From: Paraburkholderia dinghuensis
Lineage (GTDB): Bacteria > Pseudomonadota > Gammaproteobacteria > Burkholderiales > Burkholderiaceae
DNA: 64,000 bases
Direction: 5' to 3'
NCBI RefSeq assembly: GCF_003837865.1
Contig: NZ_RQIS01000001.1
Span: 437,699-501,698 of the forward strand
Every line of letters begins with the position of its first letter. Within the stretch, counting starts at the first letter, position 1. The notes below the pieces were generated by a model. That model did no database searches, was not told where the DNA came from, and saw only the letters and a list, made by a program, of their open reading frames with translations. A program made the position numbers and the translations under genes. Below, piece after piece: positions 27,360-36,085 of the stretch.

Positions 27360-28841
27360 ATGTACCTGGGCATCGACCTCGGCACCTCCGAAGTGAAAGT
27401 CCTGCTGCTCGCGCCCGATGGCCGCGTGATCGGCACTGCCGGCTCGCCGTTCGTGGTCACGCGCGCGCACCCGCGCTGGTCCGAGCAGAATCCCGCCGAC
27501 TGGTGGGACGGCACGCGCCATTCGCTCGCCATGCTGCGCGAGAAGCATCCCGCCGATTTCGCGCAAGTGCGCGGCATCGGGCTCTCCGGACAGATGCACG
27601 GCGCCGTCCTGCTCGACGCACACGACAACGTGCTGCGCCCCGCGATCCTCTGGAACGACATGCGCGCCGTCGACGAGTGCGCCGAACTCACTGCGCGCGC
27701 GCCGCAGCTTCACCGCGTCGCGGGCAATCTCGCGATGCCGGGATTCACCGCGCCGAAGCTGCTCTGGGTCGCGCGCCACGAGCCGCAGATTTTTCGTGAA
27801 ACGGCCTGTGTGCTGCTGCCGAAGGACTATCTGCGCCTGCGTCTCACGGGCGGCAAGGTGTCCGATCCATCGGATGCGGCCGGCACGCTCTGGCTCGACG
27901 TCGCAAAGCGCGACTGGTCCGATGCGCTACTCGACGCGTGCAACATGACACGCTCACAGATGCCCGCGCTCGCCGAGGGCAGCGCGCCGTCGGGCACACT
28001 GCTGCCCGAAATCGCGCGCGAACTCGGCCTGCGCCCCGACGTCATCGTCGCGGCCGGCGGCGGCGACAACGCGACGAGCGCGATCGGCATCGGCGCGACG
28101 CAGCCTGGCGACGGCTTCGTCTCGCTCGGCACATCGGGCGTACTGTGCGTCGTGGGCGACCGCTTCCGGCCCAATCCGGCGTCGGCGGTCCATGCGTTCT
28201 GCCACGCGATTCCCGACCGCTGGCATCAGATGAGTGTCGTGCTTTCGGCGGCCAGTTGTCTGCGCTGGGTCTGCAAGCTCACCGGCACCGACGAGCCCAC
28301 GCTGCTCGCCGAAGTCGAAAAGCTCGCACCTGATGCGGTGAGCCAGGCACCGCTCTTCCTGCCGTATCTCTCGGGCGAGCGCACGCCGCACAACGACCCC
28401 TACGCGCAAGGCGTTTTCTTCGGCATGACGCATGCGACCGACCGCGCGCTGCTCGGCTATGCCGTGCTCGAAGGCGTGACGCTCGCACTCACCGACGGCC
28501 TCGACGCGCTCGCCGCGGCCGGCACCGAAGTGGGCGCCCTCTCGATGATCGGAGGCGGCGCGCGCAGCGCGTACTGGGCGCAACTCGTGGCCGATGCCTT
28601 CGATACACCCACGCGCCAGCACGGCGGCGGTGAGACGGGCGCGGCACTCGGCGCAGCGCGGCTCGGCTGGCTCGCTGCGGGCGGCGATGCAAAAGACGTG
28701 CTGACGAAGCCACCTGTGGTCGCCGAATACATGCCTAACGCGGACCGCCACGCAGCGCTACGCGAACGGCTCGACACCTACCGTGCGCTCTACCGCCACG
28801 TGCGACCGCTCTTCGATCGATCGCGCGAGCGGCTCGCCTGA
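27360..28841 (+). CDS. xylB: Xylulokinase (FGGY family)
   Basis: A 493-residue FGGY sugar kinase. The phosphate-binding loop GIDLGTSEVK is at the N-terminus. SGQMHGAVLLD and WNDMRA carry substrate contacts typical of xylulokinase, and the catalytic Asp lies in GGGDNATSAIG. It phosphorylates D-xylulose to D-xylulose 5-phosphate for the pentose phosphate pathway. It lies 160 bases after the dehydrogenase and 60 before the regulator, so the three form one catabolic operon. A second, diverged FGGY kinase is at 43435-44871. Confidence 0.93.
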   Translation: MYLGIDLGTSEVKVLLLAPDGRVIGTAGSPFVVTRAHPRWSEQNPADWWDGTRHSLAMLREKHPADFAQVRGIGLSGQMHGAVLLDAHDNVLRPAILWNDMRAVDECAELTARAPQLHRVAGNLAMPGFTAPKLLWVARHEPQIFRETACVLLPKDYLRLRLTGGKVSDPSDAAGTLWLDVAKRDWSDALLDACNMTRSQMPALAEGSAPSGTLLPEIARELGLRPDVIVAAGGGDNATSAIGIGATQPGDGFVSLGTSGVLCVVGDRFRPNPASAVHAFCHAIPDRWHQMSVVLSAASCLRWVCKLTGTDEPTLLAEVEKLAPDAVSQAPLFLPYLSGERTPHNDPYAQGVFFGMTHATDRALLGYAVLEGVTLALTDGLDALAAAGTEVGALSMIGGGARSAYWAQLVADAFDTPTRQHGGGETGAALGAARLGWLAAGGDAKDVLTKPPVVAEYMPNADRHAALRERLDTYRALYRHVRPLFDRSRERLA

Positions 28842-28901
28842 GGTCCGTTACACTGCGGGCTTCACGCGAGCGCGCCGACACCCCCGACACCCGATAGCAC
28901 C

Positions 28902-29849
28902 GTGCCAAAGTCCACCGAAAAACTCGATCTCGCCACCCGCGCCGCCTGGCTTTACTACGTGGCCGGCAACACCCAGAACGAAATCGCGGAGAAGCTGCAG
29001 GTCTCGCGGCCCGTCGCGCAGCGGCTCGTCGCGTTCGCGGTCGAAAAGAACCTGATCCGCGTGCGCGTCGATCACCAGCTAGCCGATTGCCTCGCGCTTG
29101 CCGACCAGTTGTCGAAACGCTACGGTCTTTCGGTCTGCGAAGTAGTTCCGGTCGACAACGACACACCCGAGGAAATCGACCGCAAGCTCGCCGTCGCGGG
29201 TGCGCAAGTCATGGAGCGCTACCTCGCCGAAGAACAGCCGATGATCGTCGCCGTGAGCAGTGGGCGCACACTCAAGGCCGCCGTCGATCAGATAGCGCAG
29301 CTCGAGCGGCCGCAGCACCGGCTCGTGTCGATGGTGGGCGCGATTGCGCAGGACGGCTCGTCGAACCGCTACGACGTCGCGCTGCACATCTCCGAGAAAA
29401 CGGGCGGCAAACACTTCCTGCTGCCCGCGCCCCTCATCGCCGATAACGAGGCCGAGCGCGCGCAGTGGTGCAATCACCGGCTCTATCGGATCGTCGAGTC
29501 GCTTTCCGCGCAAGCCGATGTCGCGTTCGTCGGGATCGGCAATATCGGCGAGCATTGTCCGCTGCACGAAGACGGCTTCATCACCGCCGATGAAGTGCGC
29601 GAGCTGATGCAGCTCGGCGCGACAGCCGAAATGCTCGGGCTGCCGATCGACGCGTCGGGCCGGCGCGTCGATTCACCGACGGGCCGGCGCGTGACGAGCG
29701 TGCACCTCGATTCGCCGCCGAAGCGGCCGACCATCGGCTTTGCGGGCGGTGCGCGCAAACGTCAGGCGGTGATTGCGGCGCTGAACGGCGGCTGGTTATC
29801 GGGGCTTGTCACCGACGAGGAATGCGCGAAGGCCGCGCTCGGGGCGTAG
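28902..29849 (+). CDS. SorC-family sugar-binding transcriptional regulator
   Basis: A 315-residue protein with an N-terminal helix-turn-helix (NTQNEIAEKLQVSRPVAQRLV) and a C-terminal SorC/DeoR-type sugar-phosphate-binding domain (VSSGRTLKAAVDQIA, SMVGAIAQDGSSNRYD, FVGIGNIG). The start is GTG at 28902. As the only regulator in the polyol region it is the natural candidate to bind the palindromes at 25619-25637 and 38341-38359. The effector would be a phosphorylated pathway intermediate. Its place at the end of a regulated operon would give autoregulation. Confidence 0.88.
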   Translation: MPKSTEKLDLATRAAWLYYVAGNTQNEIAEKLQVSRPVAQRLVAFAVEKNLIRVRVDHQLADCLALADQLSKRYGLSVCEVVPVDNDTPEEIDRKLAVAGAQVMERYLAEEQPMIVAVSSGRTLKAAVDQIAQLERPQHRLVSMVGAIAQDGSSNRYDVALHISEKTGGKHFLLPAPLIADNEAERAQWCNHRLYRIVESLSAQADVAFVGIGNIGEHCPLHEDGFITADEVRELMQLGATAEMLGLPIDASGRRVDSPTGRRVTSVHLDSPPKRPTIGFAGGARKRQAVIAALNGGWLSGLVTDEECAKAALGA

Positions 29850-29974
29850 CAGGCACACACAGCGCAGGGACTTCGTGCGCAGCGTTCAAGCATGTTCCTT
29901 GCACGATTCGCCAGCCGATCGTCTTCACCGCGTTCCTGGGCAATCCTCGATGAAGCCGATCGTTGGCCCGTCAC

Positions 29975-30214
29975 CTACCGCTGGATCCAGTAAAGAATCG
30001 TCGGTCCATGCTGTTCGATCTTCAGCACGCGGTATCCGTAGCGTTGTACGTCGGCGGGAATGCTGTTGATCGACTGGGGGCAGTCACTGAGCACTTCGAG
30101 GACCTCGCCGGGCTGCAGATTCGGCATGGTTTCGAGCGTCGCGACGACGGGATACGGACAGGGCTCGCCGCTGAGATCGAGCCGAAAGTCGGGCGTGAGG
30201 ATTTCGTCAGCCAT
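29975..30214 (-). CDS. TusA-like sulfur-carrier protein (YedF-type)
   Basis: A 79-residue TusA/SirA-fold protein. The motif GEPCPYPVVATLETM has the persulfide-forming cysteine at residue 19. The family moves sulfur or selenium as persulfide-type intermediates. It starts one base inside the stop of the YeeE/YedE transporter gene (TGATG), so the pair is translationally coupled, as in yedE-yedF and tsuA-tsuB. Thiosulfate uptake or selenium handling are the two known contexts. Confidence 0.88.
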   Translation of the reverse strand: MADEILTPDFRLDLSGEPCPYPVVATLETMPNLQPGEVLEVLSDCPQSINSIPADVQRYGYRVLKIEQHGPTILYWIQR

Positions 30215-31434
30215 CAGATTGCGCTCCCGGATTCGGATTGGCCAAGCGTGCGCGGACGCGCACGATCGAGGTAGGTTCGCTCCCACCACAGCAACAGGGC
30301 GAATGCCACGACGAGACCCGCATAAGTCGCGATCAGTCCGCCCATCGGCCCCAAAGCATTCAGCAGGTTGACCTTCGGGTAATCGAGCGCCAGCACCGGC
30401 GCGACGCGATCCCAAAGCGCCGCAAGCACCGTCGCGCCCACGATATTGCCGACGCCGACCCACCAGTAATGCACCTGGCCTTCCATCGCACGATACATCC
30501 AGCCCGTTTCGCAGCCGCCTGCAATCACGATGCCAAAGCCGAACAGCACGCCACCGATGATGGCATTCGGACCGGCCCAGAAGATCTTCGGCGCGACACC
30601 GAGCTGGACGTAGCTGAAAATCCCGATCGCGCTGGCGGCCATGCCGAGCACGATCGCGCGCGCCATCGTCGTGCGTCCCGTGATCCACATGTCACGAAAC
30701 GCCGACGTGAAGCAGATTTGCGCCCGCTCGATCAGCACCCCGAATGCGATGCCGAAAACAGCGGCAAGACCGAGCTTTTGCGCGCCGAATGCGAGCGCGA
30801 GCGCGCCGGCAAGCGCGCCGGAAAATACCAGTACGCCGGCACGGAATTGCCATTTCGGCTGTCTGGCGGGAAGGCGGGTTTTCTGGCCAGTCGTCACGCG
30901 TTCAAGATGGGGTTCGGCCTTCAGGTAGCGCATCAGCGCGACGCGTGTGCCGAAATAGGAACCGACGATGGTAGCCAGCGCAAACAGCCACGCGTGTAGC
31001 GAGAACTGCGGGATGCCCGTGAAGAAGGCCGCGAGATTGCACCCCATCGCGAGCCGCGCCCCGAATCCCGCTATCGCGCCGCCTGCCAGAGCCTGGACGA
31101 TGCGGCGCCGACGACGCGGAAAACGCAGCTTGACGTTGTTGGCCCACAGTGCGGCGGCCAGGCTGCCCGCGAACATACCGAGCACCATGACGCCGTCGAT
31201 GCGCGTCCACGGTGCGCCGTGCAGTCCGATGACCTTGAAATATCCCCAGTCCTCGGGGTGCAGGCCGAAAGCCTGAAGCACATGTCCGCCCCAGCGGGTG
31301 AATTCACCGGTGACCGCCCAGAAGGTGCCCGTCACGCCGAAGTAAAACGCGGACAGCACGCCGGCCGCGATGATCGAGGGCAGCGGCGCCCAGAAACGTA
31401 CCAGATAGTCTTGCCGAATGCGGCGCCATGCCAT
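30214..31434 (-). CDS. YeeE/YedE-family sulfur/selenium membrane transporter
   Basis: A 406-residue membrane protein with about ten helices. Conserved cysteine motifs lie in the membrane: LAMGCNLAAFFTGI, ERAQICFTSAFRDMW and AGGCETGWMYRAMEGQ. The last resembles the YedE/FdhT branch. TsuA relatives import thiosulfate through such cysteines; YedE/FdhT is linked to selenium metabolism. GGAGG lies eight bases before the ATG at 31434. It is coupled to the TusA-like gene and transcribed opposite to the FKBP gene. Confidence 0.87.
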   Translation of the reverse strand: MAWRRIRQDYLVRFWAPLPSIIAAGVLSAFYFGVTGTFWAVTGEFTRWGGHVLQAFGLHPEDWGYFKVIGLHGAPWTRIDGVMVLGMFAGSLAAALWANNVKLRFPRRRRRIVQALAGGAIAGFGARLAMGCNLAAFFTGIPQFSLHAWLFALATIVGSYFGTRVALMRYLKAEPHLERVTTGQKTRLPARQPKWQFRAGVLVFSGALAGALALAFGAQKLGLAAVFGIAFGVLIERAQICFTSAFRDMWITGRTTMARAIVLGMAASAIGIFSYVQLGVAPKIFWAGPNAIIGGVLFGFGIVIAGGCETGWMYRAMEGQVHYWWVGVGNIVGATVLAALWDRVAPVLALDYPKVNLLNALGPMGGLIATYAGLVVAFALLLWWERTYLDRARPRTLGQSESGSAI

Positions 31435-31573
31435 GGCTGGGCCTCCAGAAAAGGTGAGCTAACGCGAGCGAGGCGGCCATGATGCCAGCTATTGATGAAA
31501 ACGGCGAGGCGGCGCTTTGACGTTCGCCCAGCCTGGCCTGCGACGATCCGGAACCCCGGCGAGAGGCTCCCGA

Positions 31574-31579
31574 TATAAT
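31574..31579 (+). promoter_or_regulatory. -10 element upstream of the FKBP gene
   Basis: TATAAT is 27 bases before the ATG at 31607, with the ribosome site ACGAGGA between. No strong -35 was found at 17 bases. Confidence 0.45.
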
Positions 31580-31606
31580 TGCCGTGCCATTCAACGAGGA
31601 CTTCCC

Positions 31607-32005
31607 ATGAAATCTCTGATTGCCCTACTCGCCGCTGCCACCGTTGCATCGACCGCGTTCGCCGCCAACACCGTAGAGAAGTTGCCATCGGGCGTCGTAG
31701 TCGAACACCTCAAGCAAGGCACCGGCCCGCAACCGACCGCCGAAGACATCGTGCGCGTCAACTACCGCGGCACGCTGGCGAACGGTACTGAATTCGACAG
31801 TTCCGCCAAGCACGGCGGACCGGCGACCTTCCCGCTCGGGCAAGTGATTCCGTGCTGGACGCAAGGCGTGCAGAAGATGCGGGTGGGTGGAAAGGCGAAG
31901 CTGACCTGCCCGGCCGCGACCGCTTATGGCGATCGCGCAGTCGGTCCGATCCCGCCGAACAGCGACCTCACGTTCGAAGTCGAGCTGATCGGCATCGGCA
32001 AGTAA
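31607..32005 (+). CDS. Periplasmic FKBP-type peptidyl-prolyl isomerase
   Basis: A 132-residue protein: signal peptide MKSLIALLAAATVASTAFAA, then a single FKBP domain with VRVNYRGTLANGTEFDSS, FPLGQVIPCWTQGVQKM and the closing DLTFEVELIGIGK. It catalyses proline cis-trans isomerisation of exported proteins. It lacks the N-terminal dimerisation domain of FkpA. The ATG at 31607 is the first giving a signal peptide. Confidence 0.92.
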   Translation: MKSLIALLAAATVASTAFAANTVEKLPSGVVVEHLKQGTGPQPTAEDIVRVNYRGTLANGTEFDSSAKHGGPATFPLGQVIPCWTQGVQKMRVGGKAKLTCPAATAYGDRAVGPIPPNSDLTFEVELIGIGK

Positions 32006-32153
32006 TCGAATCGTGAAAGCGGCTGACCACGGTGGGTGACACGCCATCGGGAAAGGGTCGCCGCGTCGCGAAGTGGGGGCTGTCGCAAGGCGGCGGCTCT
32101 CCGTTAGTTCCGCGATCACACGTGGTTACACGGCATTAGCAAAGAAAAGCCTC

Positions 32154-32180
32154 AAAAAAAACGCCCGCGCAGAGCGGGCG
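32154..32180 (-). terminator. Terminator of the polyol ABC operon
   Basis: A 7-bp stem CGCCCGC (32162-32168) and GCGGGCG (32174-32180) is followed, on the minus strand, by a run of eight T (A tract 32154-32161). It lies 84 bases beyond the ATPase gene stop. Confidence 0.8.
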
Positions 32181-32263
32181 CACAACGACAACCACAGTCG
32201 ACCCCGGCGCTGCACTGCCGCTCAATCGCAGCAGCGCTTGCATCGCTTCGTTTCGCCTCCCGC

Positions 32264-33373
32264 CTAAGCCGCCATTTCGTGCGCGAACCGCCGCTCGAAC
32301 GCGTGACCATCCGCGTCGAACAGATGGCAATGATCCGGCGTCGCACCCAGCTTCATCGATTCTCCACGCTCATGCCTTTCCAGCGGCGGAATCCGCGCGA
32401 TCAACCCGTCCGGCGCAACTGACGTCTCCGCGTAGAGATACGCAGCGTCGCCTAGCGACTCGACCGTCATCGCCCGCGCGCTCACGCCCCACTCGCCTGC
32501 GAGCATGTGCAGATGCTCGGGCCGGATGCCCACGGTCACCTTGTCGCCGACGCGCGCGCCGCGCGGCTCCACAGCCACTTTCTGCGATTCGCCAGTCTCG
32601 TAACGCACCACGATGCCATCGGACGCAAGCTGCAGGATCGTACCGTCGAGGAAGTTCATTTTCGGCGATCCGATGAAGCCCGCCACAAACCGGTTGGCCG
32701 GAGCGTGATAGAGTTGATTCGGAGTCCCAACTTGCTCGACATTCCCCGCCGACAGCACGACAATCTTGTCCGCCAGCGTCATCGCTTCAACCTGGTCGTG
32801 CGTCACGTAGATCATCGTCGTCTTCAACTCGTCATGCAGACGCGCGAATTCGAGGCGCATCTTTACGCGCAGTGCAGCGTCGAGGTTCGAGAGCGGCTCG
32901 TCGAAAAGAAAGACCTTCGGCTTGCGCGTGATCGCGCGCCCTATCGCCACGCGCTGACGCTGACCGCCCGACAGCTGCTTCGGCTTGCGATCCAGCAGAT
33001 GGTCGATATGCAGGATCTTCGCGGCGTTCTTCACGGCGGCGTCGATCTCGGGCTTCTTCGCCCCCGCGAGCTTCAGGCCGAACGCCATGTTGTCGTAGAG
33101 CGTCATGTGCGGGTAGAGCGCATATGACTGGAACACCATCGCAATGCCGCGCTTTGCGGGCGGCACATCGTTCATGCGCGCGCCGTCGATCGTGAGATCG
33201 CCGCCGCTGATGTCCTCCAGACCTGCGATCATCCGCATCAGCGTGGTCTTGCCGCAGCCGCTCGGGCCGACGAACACGACGAATTCACCGTCCGCGATGT
33301 CGAGGTTCACGTCGCGCAGCACTTCGGTCTCGTCGTAGCGCTTCAGCACGTTTCGCAGAATCACGCTTGCCAT
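32264..33373 (-). CDS. Polyol ABC transporter ATP-binding protein (MalK/UgpC type)
   Basis: A 369-residue ATPase: Walker [10 protein letters not shown] at 36-44, signature [14 protein letters not shown], Walker [14 protein letters not shown]-loop YVTHDQVEA and a C-terminal TOBE/regulatory domain. This is the architecture of CUT1 sugar importers such as SmoK, MtlK and UgpC. It is the last gene of the operon and is followed by a terminator. The adjoining SDR dehydrogenase suggests sorbitol, mannitol or arabitol as substrate. Confidence 0.93.
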   Translation of the reverse strand: MASVILRNVLKRYDETEVLRDVNLDIADGEFVVFVGPSGCGKTTLMRMIAGLEDISGGDLTIDGARMNDVPPAKRGIAMVFQSYALYPHMTLYDNMAFGLKLAGAKKPEIDAAVKNAAKILHIDHLLDRKPKQLSGGQRQRVAIGRAITRKPKVFLFDEPLSNLDAALRVKMRLEFARLHDELKTTMIYVTHDQVEAMTLADKIVVLSAGNVEQVGTPNQLYHAPANRFVAGFIGSPKMNFLDGTILQLASDGIVVRYETGESQKVAVEPRGARVGDKVTVGIRPEHLHMLAGEWGVSARAMTVESLGDAAYLYAETSVAPDGLIARIPPLERHERGESMKLGATPDHCHLFDADGHAFERRFAHEMAA

Positions 33374-33463
33374 GATGTGTCTCCGTTCGTTGCGGCGCGG
33401 TGTTGTCTGATGCGCCGTTTGCCGCTGTCCATCGTGTCCATCGCGGCGTGTGCCGCAATGCCC

Positions 33464-34159
33464 TCAACGCGAGCGGGCTTGCACCGCTTGCGTGTTTTGC
33501 GTCCAGTACGCCACCCGCGCGGGCAGCGTGCTCATATCGTCGAAAACCTCGATCGCGCCCACATCGCGCAACTCCCGAGCATGCGCATCGCCTACGTGCG
33601 TACCGCCGACGAAACCCAGCACCGTCATGCCCGCCGCACGCGCCGCGCTCACACCCGCCACGCTGTCTTCGACGACGAGGCATGCACGAGGCGCCACGCC
33701 TGTGCCTTGCGCAGCCGCGAGATAAACGTCGGGCGCGGGCTTGGGCTTCGCGACCTTGTCGGCACAATAGACCCGATCGCCGAAAAACCGCGCGAGGCCG
33801 TTTCGCGCCAGTACGCCATGCACGACCGCCGTATAGCTGTTGCTCGCACATGCCTTCAGGAGCGCGATGGCGTCGAGCGCGGCCACCACGCCGGGAAAGA
33901 GCGGCGCGTCCTGCGCTTCCCGTTCGGCAGCCATACCGATCGCTTCTACATCGTGCGACGTGAGGCTGCGTCCGAGCGCCTCACACGCGCCACTGAGCAC
34001 GCGCTCGATGCGCTGCCCGAGCAGCGGCATCACGACCGGCGTGACGGCGACGCCAGGCCAGCGCGCCTCGAGTTCGCGGACGAGCACGCGCGCGGCCACG
34101 GCTTCGCTGTCGATCAGCACGCCATCGCAGTCGCAGATCAATGCGGCAACCGCCGTCAT
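33464..34159 (-). CDS. HAD-superfamily sugar-phosphate phosphatase
   Basis: A 231-residue HAD hydrolase of the beta-phosphoglucomutase-like subgroup. The nucleophile motif is LICDCDGVLIDSE (Asp10 and Asp12), with Thr/Ser and Lys motifs ASNS and KPKPAPDVY, and the acidic motif VVEDSVAGVSAA. It probably dephosphorylates a sugar or polyol phosphate. It overlaps the upstream permease stop as ATGA. Such HAD proteins recur in Burkholderia polyol ABC operons. Substrate not known. Confidence 0.86.
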   Translation of the reverse strand: MTAVAALICDCDGVLIDSEAVAARVLVRELEARWPGVAVTPVVMPLLGQRIERVLSGACEALGRSLTSHDVEAIGMAAEREAQDAPLFPGVVAALDAIALLKACASNSYTAVVHGVLARNGLARFFGDRVYCADKVAKPKPAPDVYLAAAQGTGVAPRACLVVEDSVAGVSAARAAGMTVLGFVGGTHVGDAHARELRDVGAIEVFDDMSTLPARVAYWTQNTQAVQARSR

Positions 34160-35034
34160 TTGACGGCCCCGAACGTGAGTCCGCGCACCAGTTGCTTCTG
34201 CGACAGCCAGCCGAGGATCAGCACCGGCGCCACCGCGAGCAGCGAAGCCGCCGAGAGCTTCGCCCAGAAGAGTCCCTCGGGGCTCGAATACGATGCAATG
34301 AACACAGTAAGCGGCGCCGCGTTCGAACTCGACAGGTTGATGCTCCAGAACGCTTCGTTCCACGAAAGAATGATGAGCAGCAGCGCAGTCGAGACGAGAC
34401 CCGGAACCGCCATCGGCATCAGCAGATAGACGATTTCCTGCCAGGTCGCCGCACCGTCCATGCGGCCGGCTTCGAGGATGTCGCGTGGAATTTCGTTGAA
34501 GTAGGTGAAAGCCATCCACACCGCAATCGGCAGATTGATCAGCGTATAGACGATGACCAGACCGCTCACCGTATCGAGCATCCCGCTGTTTTTCCACAGC
34601 AGATAGATCGGCACGAGCACGCCCACCGAAGGCATCATCTTCGTCGAGAGCATCCACAGCAGGACTTTCTGCGTGCGCTGGGTCGGGAAGAACGCCATCG
34701 AGTAAGCGGCGGGCACGGCGAGAAGCAGGCACACGAGCGTCACGCCTGCCGAAATCAGGATCGAATTCCACGCGAACGCGAAGTAGTTGCTGCGCGCGAA
34801 CACCTCGCGGAAGCTGTCTAGCGTCGGCATGAAAAAGAGCGACGGAATATAGGCCTGCTGCTCGGTCTTGAACGCCGTGATCGTCATCCAGAAGATCGGG
34901 AAGAACAGCGCGAGCGCGATGATCCACGCGAGAAGACCGGGCAGCACGCGGCCGATGAACTGCACCGGCGACGAGCGGTTGACGGCATGCGGCGACTCTG
35001 GTGCAGCCGTTGGCGTAGCGGCAAGCTGGCTCAT
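34156..35034 (-). CDS. Polyol ABC transporter permease 2
   Basis: A 292-residue inner-membrane permease of the CUT1 (MalG-like) type with six helices. The EAA loop ILEAGRMDGAATWQEIVYLLMPM contacts the ATPase. The ATG at 35034 overlaps the stop of the first permease as ATGA, and its own stop overlaps the HAD gene. The frame is open far upstream but only as a shadow of the first permease. Confidence 0.93.
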   Translation of the reverse strand: MSQLAATPTAAPESPHAVNRSSPVQFIGRVLPGLLAWIIALALFFPIFWMTITAFKTEQQAYIPSLFFMPTLDSFREVFARSNYFAFAWNSILISAGVTLVCLLLAVPAAYSMAFFPTQRTQKVLLWMLSTKMMPSVGVLVPIYLLWKNSGMLDTVSGLVIVYTLINLPIAVWMAFTYFNEIPRDILEAGRMDGAATWQEIVYLLMPMAVPGLVSTALLLIILSWNEAFWSINLSSSNAAPLTVFIASYSSPEGLFWAKLSAASLLAVAPVLILGWLSQKQLVRGLTFGAVK

Positions 35035-35972
35035 TTTTCGTACTCCCCTTTGAGGTTCCGTGCAAGCATGCGCACGAGGAAGAACGACACGATGTTCGCC
35101 AGCACCACGGCGAGAATGCCGCCTGCGGACGCGATGCCCACGTCGAACTGCTGCAGGCCCATCGAGTAGATCAGGTAAGTGAGATTGGTGGTCGCATTGC
35201 CCGGTCCGCCGCCCGTGGTCGTGTAGATCTCGGCGAAGATGGCCAGCAGGAAAATCGTCTCCATCATCACAACCACCGCGATGGCACGGCTCAGGTGCGG
35301 CAGCGTGATGTAAAAGAACATGGAGATCGGCCCAGCGCCGTCGATGCGCGCCGCTTCCTTTTGCTCCTGGTCCAGCGACTGTATCGCGGTGAAGAGGATC
35401 AGGAACGCGAACGGCAACCACTGCCACGCGACGATCATGATGACCGCGGTGAGCGGATAGTTGGCAAACCAGTCGATCGGCGTAAGCCCTACCGCGCGCA
35501 TCGCGATGGCAACGAGGCCATACACGGGATGCAGGATCATGTTCTTCCAGATCAGCGCGGAGACCGTCGGCATCACAAAGAAAGGCGCGATGGCGAATAG
35601 ACGCGCGATGCCCTGGCCGTAGAATTTGCGGTCGAACAGCACGGCCATCAGCACGCCGCCCACCACCGTGATCACGAGCACCGAGACGATCAGTTGAATC
35701 GTGTGGACGATCGACGGAACGAATGCCGGGTCGGTCGCGAGAAAGCGATAGTTGTCGAAGCCCGCGAAACCCCTGAGATCGGGATTCAGCAGGTTGTAGT
35801 GCGTGAACGAATACCAGATCGTCATCGCGAGCGGGATCGTCATCCACACCAGCAAGACCGCCACGGACGGCGCCACAAGCCAGCTCGACGCCGTGCGCCG
35901 CGTTTCGACCCGCTGCGGGCCCTGACTGCGCGCCCCTTTGAATAGAGGCATGGGAAGATGGAGATGACGCAT
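35031..35972 (-). CDS. Polyol ABC transporter permease 1
   Basis: A 313-residue CUT1 (MalF-like) permease with six helices and the EAA loop EAARIDGAGPISMFFYITLP. The ATG at 35972 is preceded by AAGGGTGG and gives MRHLHLP; a GTG four codons earlier is possible. It lies 113 bases after the binding-protein gene and overlaps the second permease. Confidence 0.92.
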   Translation of the reverse strand: MRHLHLPMPLFKGARSQGPQRVETRRTASSWLVAPSVAVLLVWMTIPLAMTIWYSFTHYNLLNPDLRGFAGFDNYRFLATDPAFVPSIVHTIQLIVSVLVITVVGGVLMAVLFDRKFYGQGIARLFAIAPFFVMPTVSALIWKNMILHPVYGLVAIAMRAVGLTPIDWFANYPLTAVIMIVAWQWLPFAFLILFTAIQSLDQEQKEAARIDGAGPISMFFYITLPHLSRAIAVVVMMETIFLLAIFAEIYTTTGGGPGNATTNLTYLIYSMGLQQFDVGIASAGGILAVVLANIVSFFLVRMLARNLKGEYEK

Positions 35973-36085
35973 GATCGTGACCACCCTTCACTGTTGCGCG
36001 CCGCTTGAGTCGCGGCGCTCTTGTCTGGCGGCGGCCGCGCCGCCCTGCTTCACGGACGGCGCGGCGCGCATCGGACGGCTTCCCG

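Noticed and set aside
25418..27691. 757-codon minus-strand open frame over dalD and the start of xylB
   Set aside because: Antisense shadow of confidently identified genes; Arg/Ala/His-rich without family signal.
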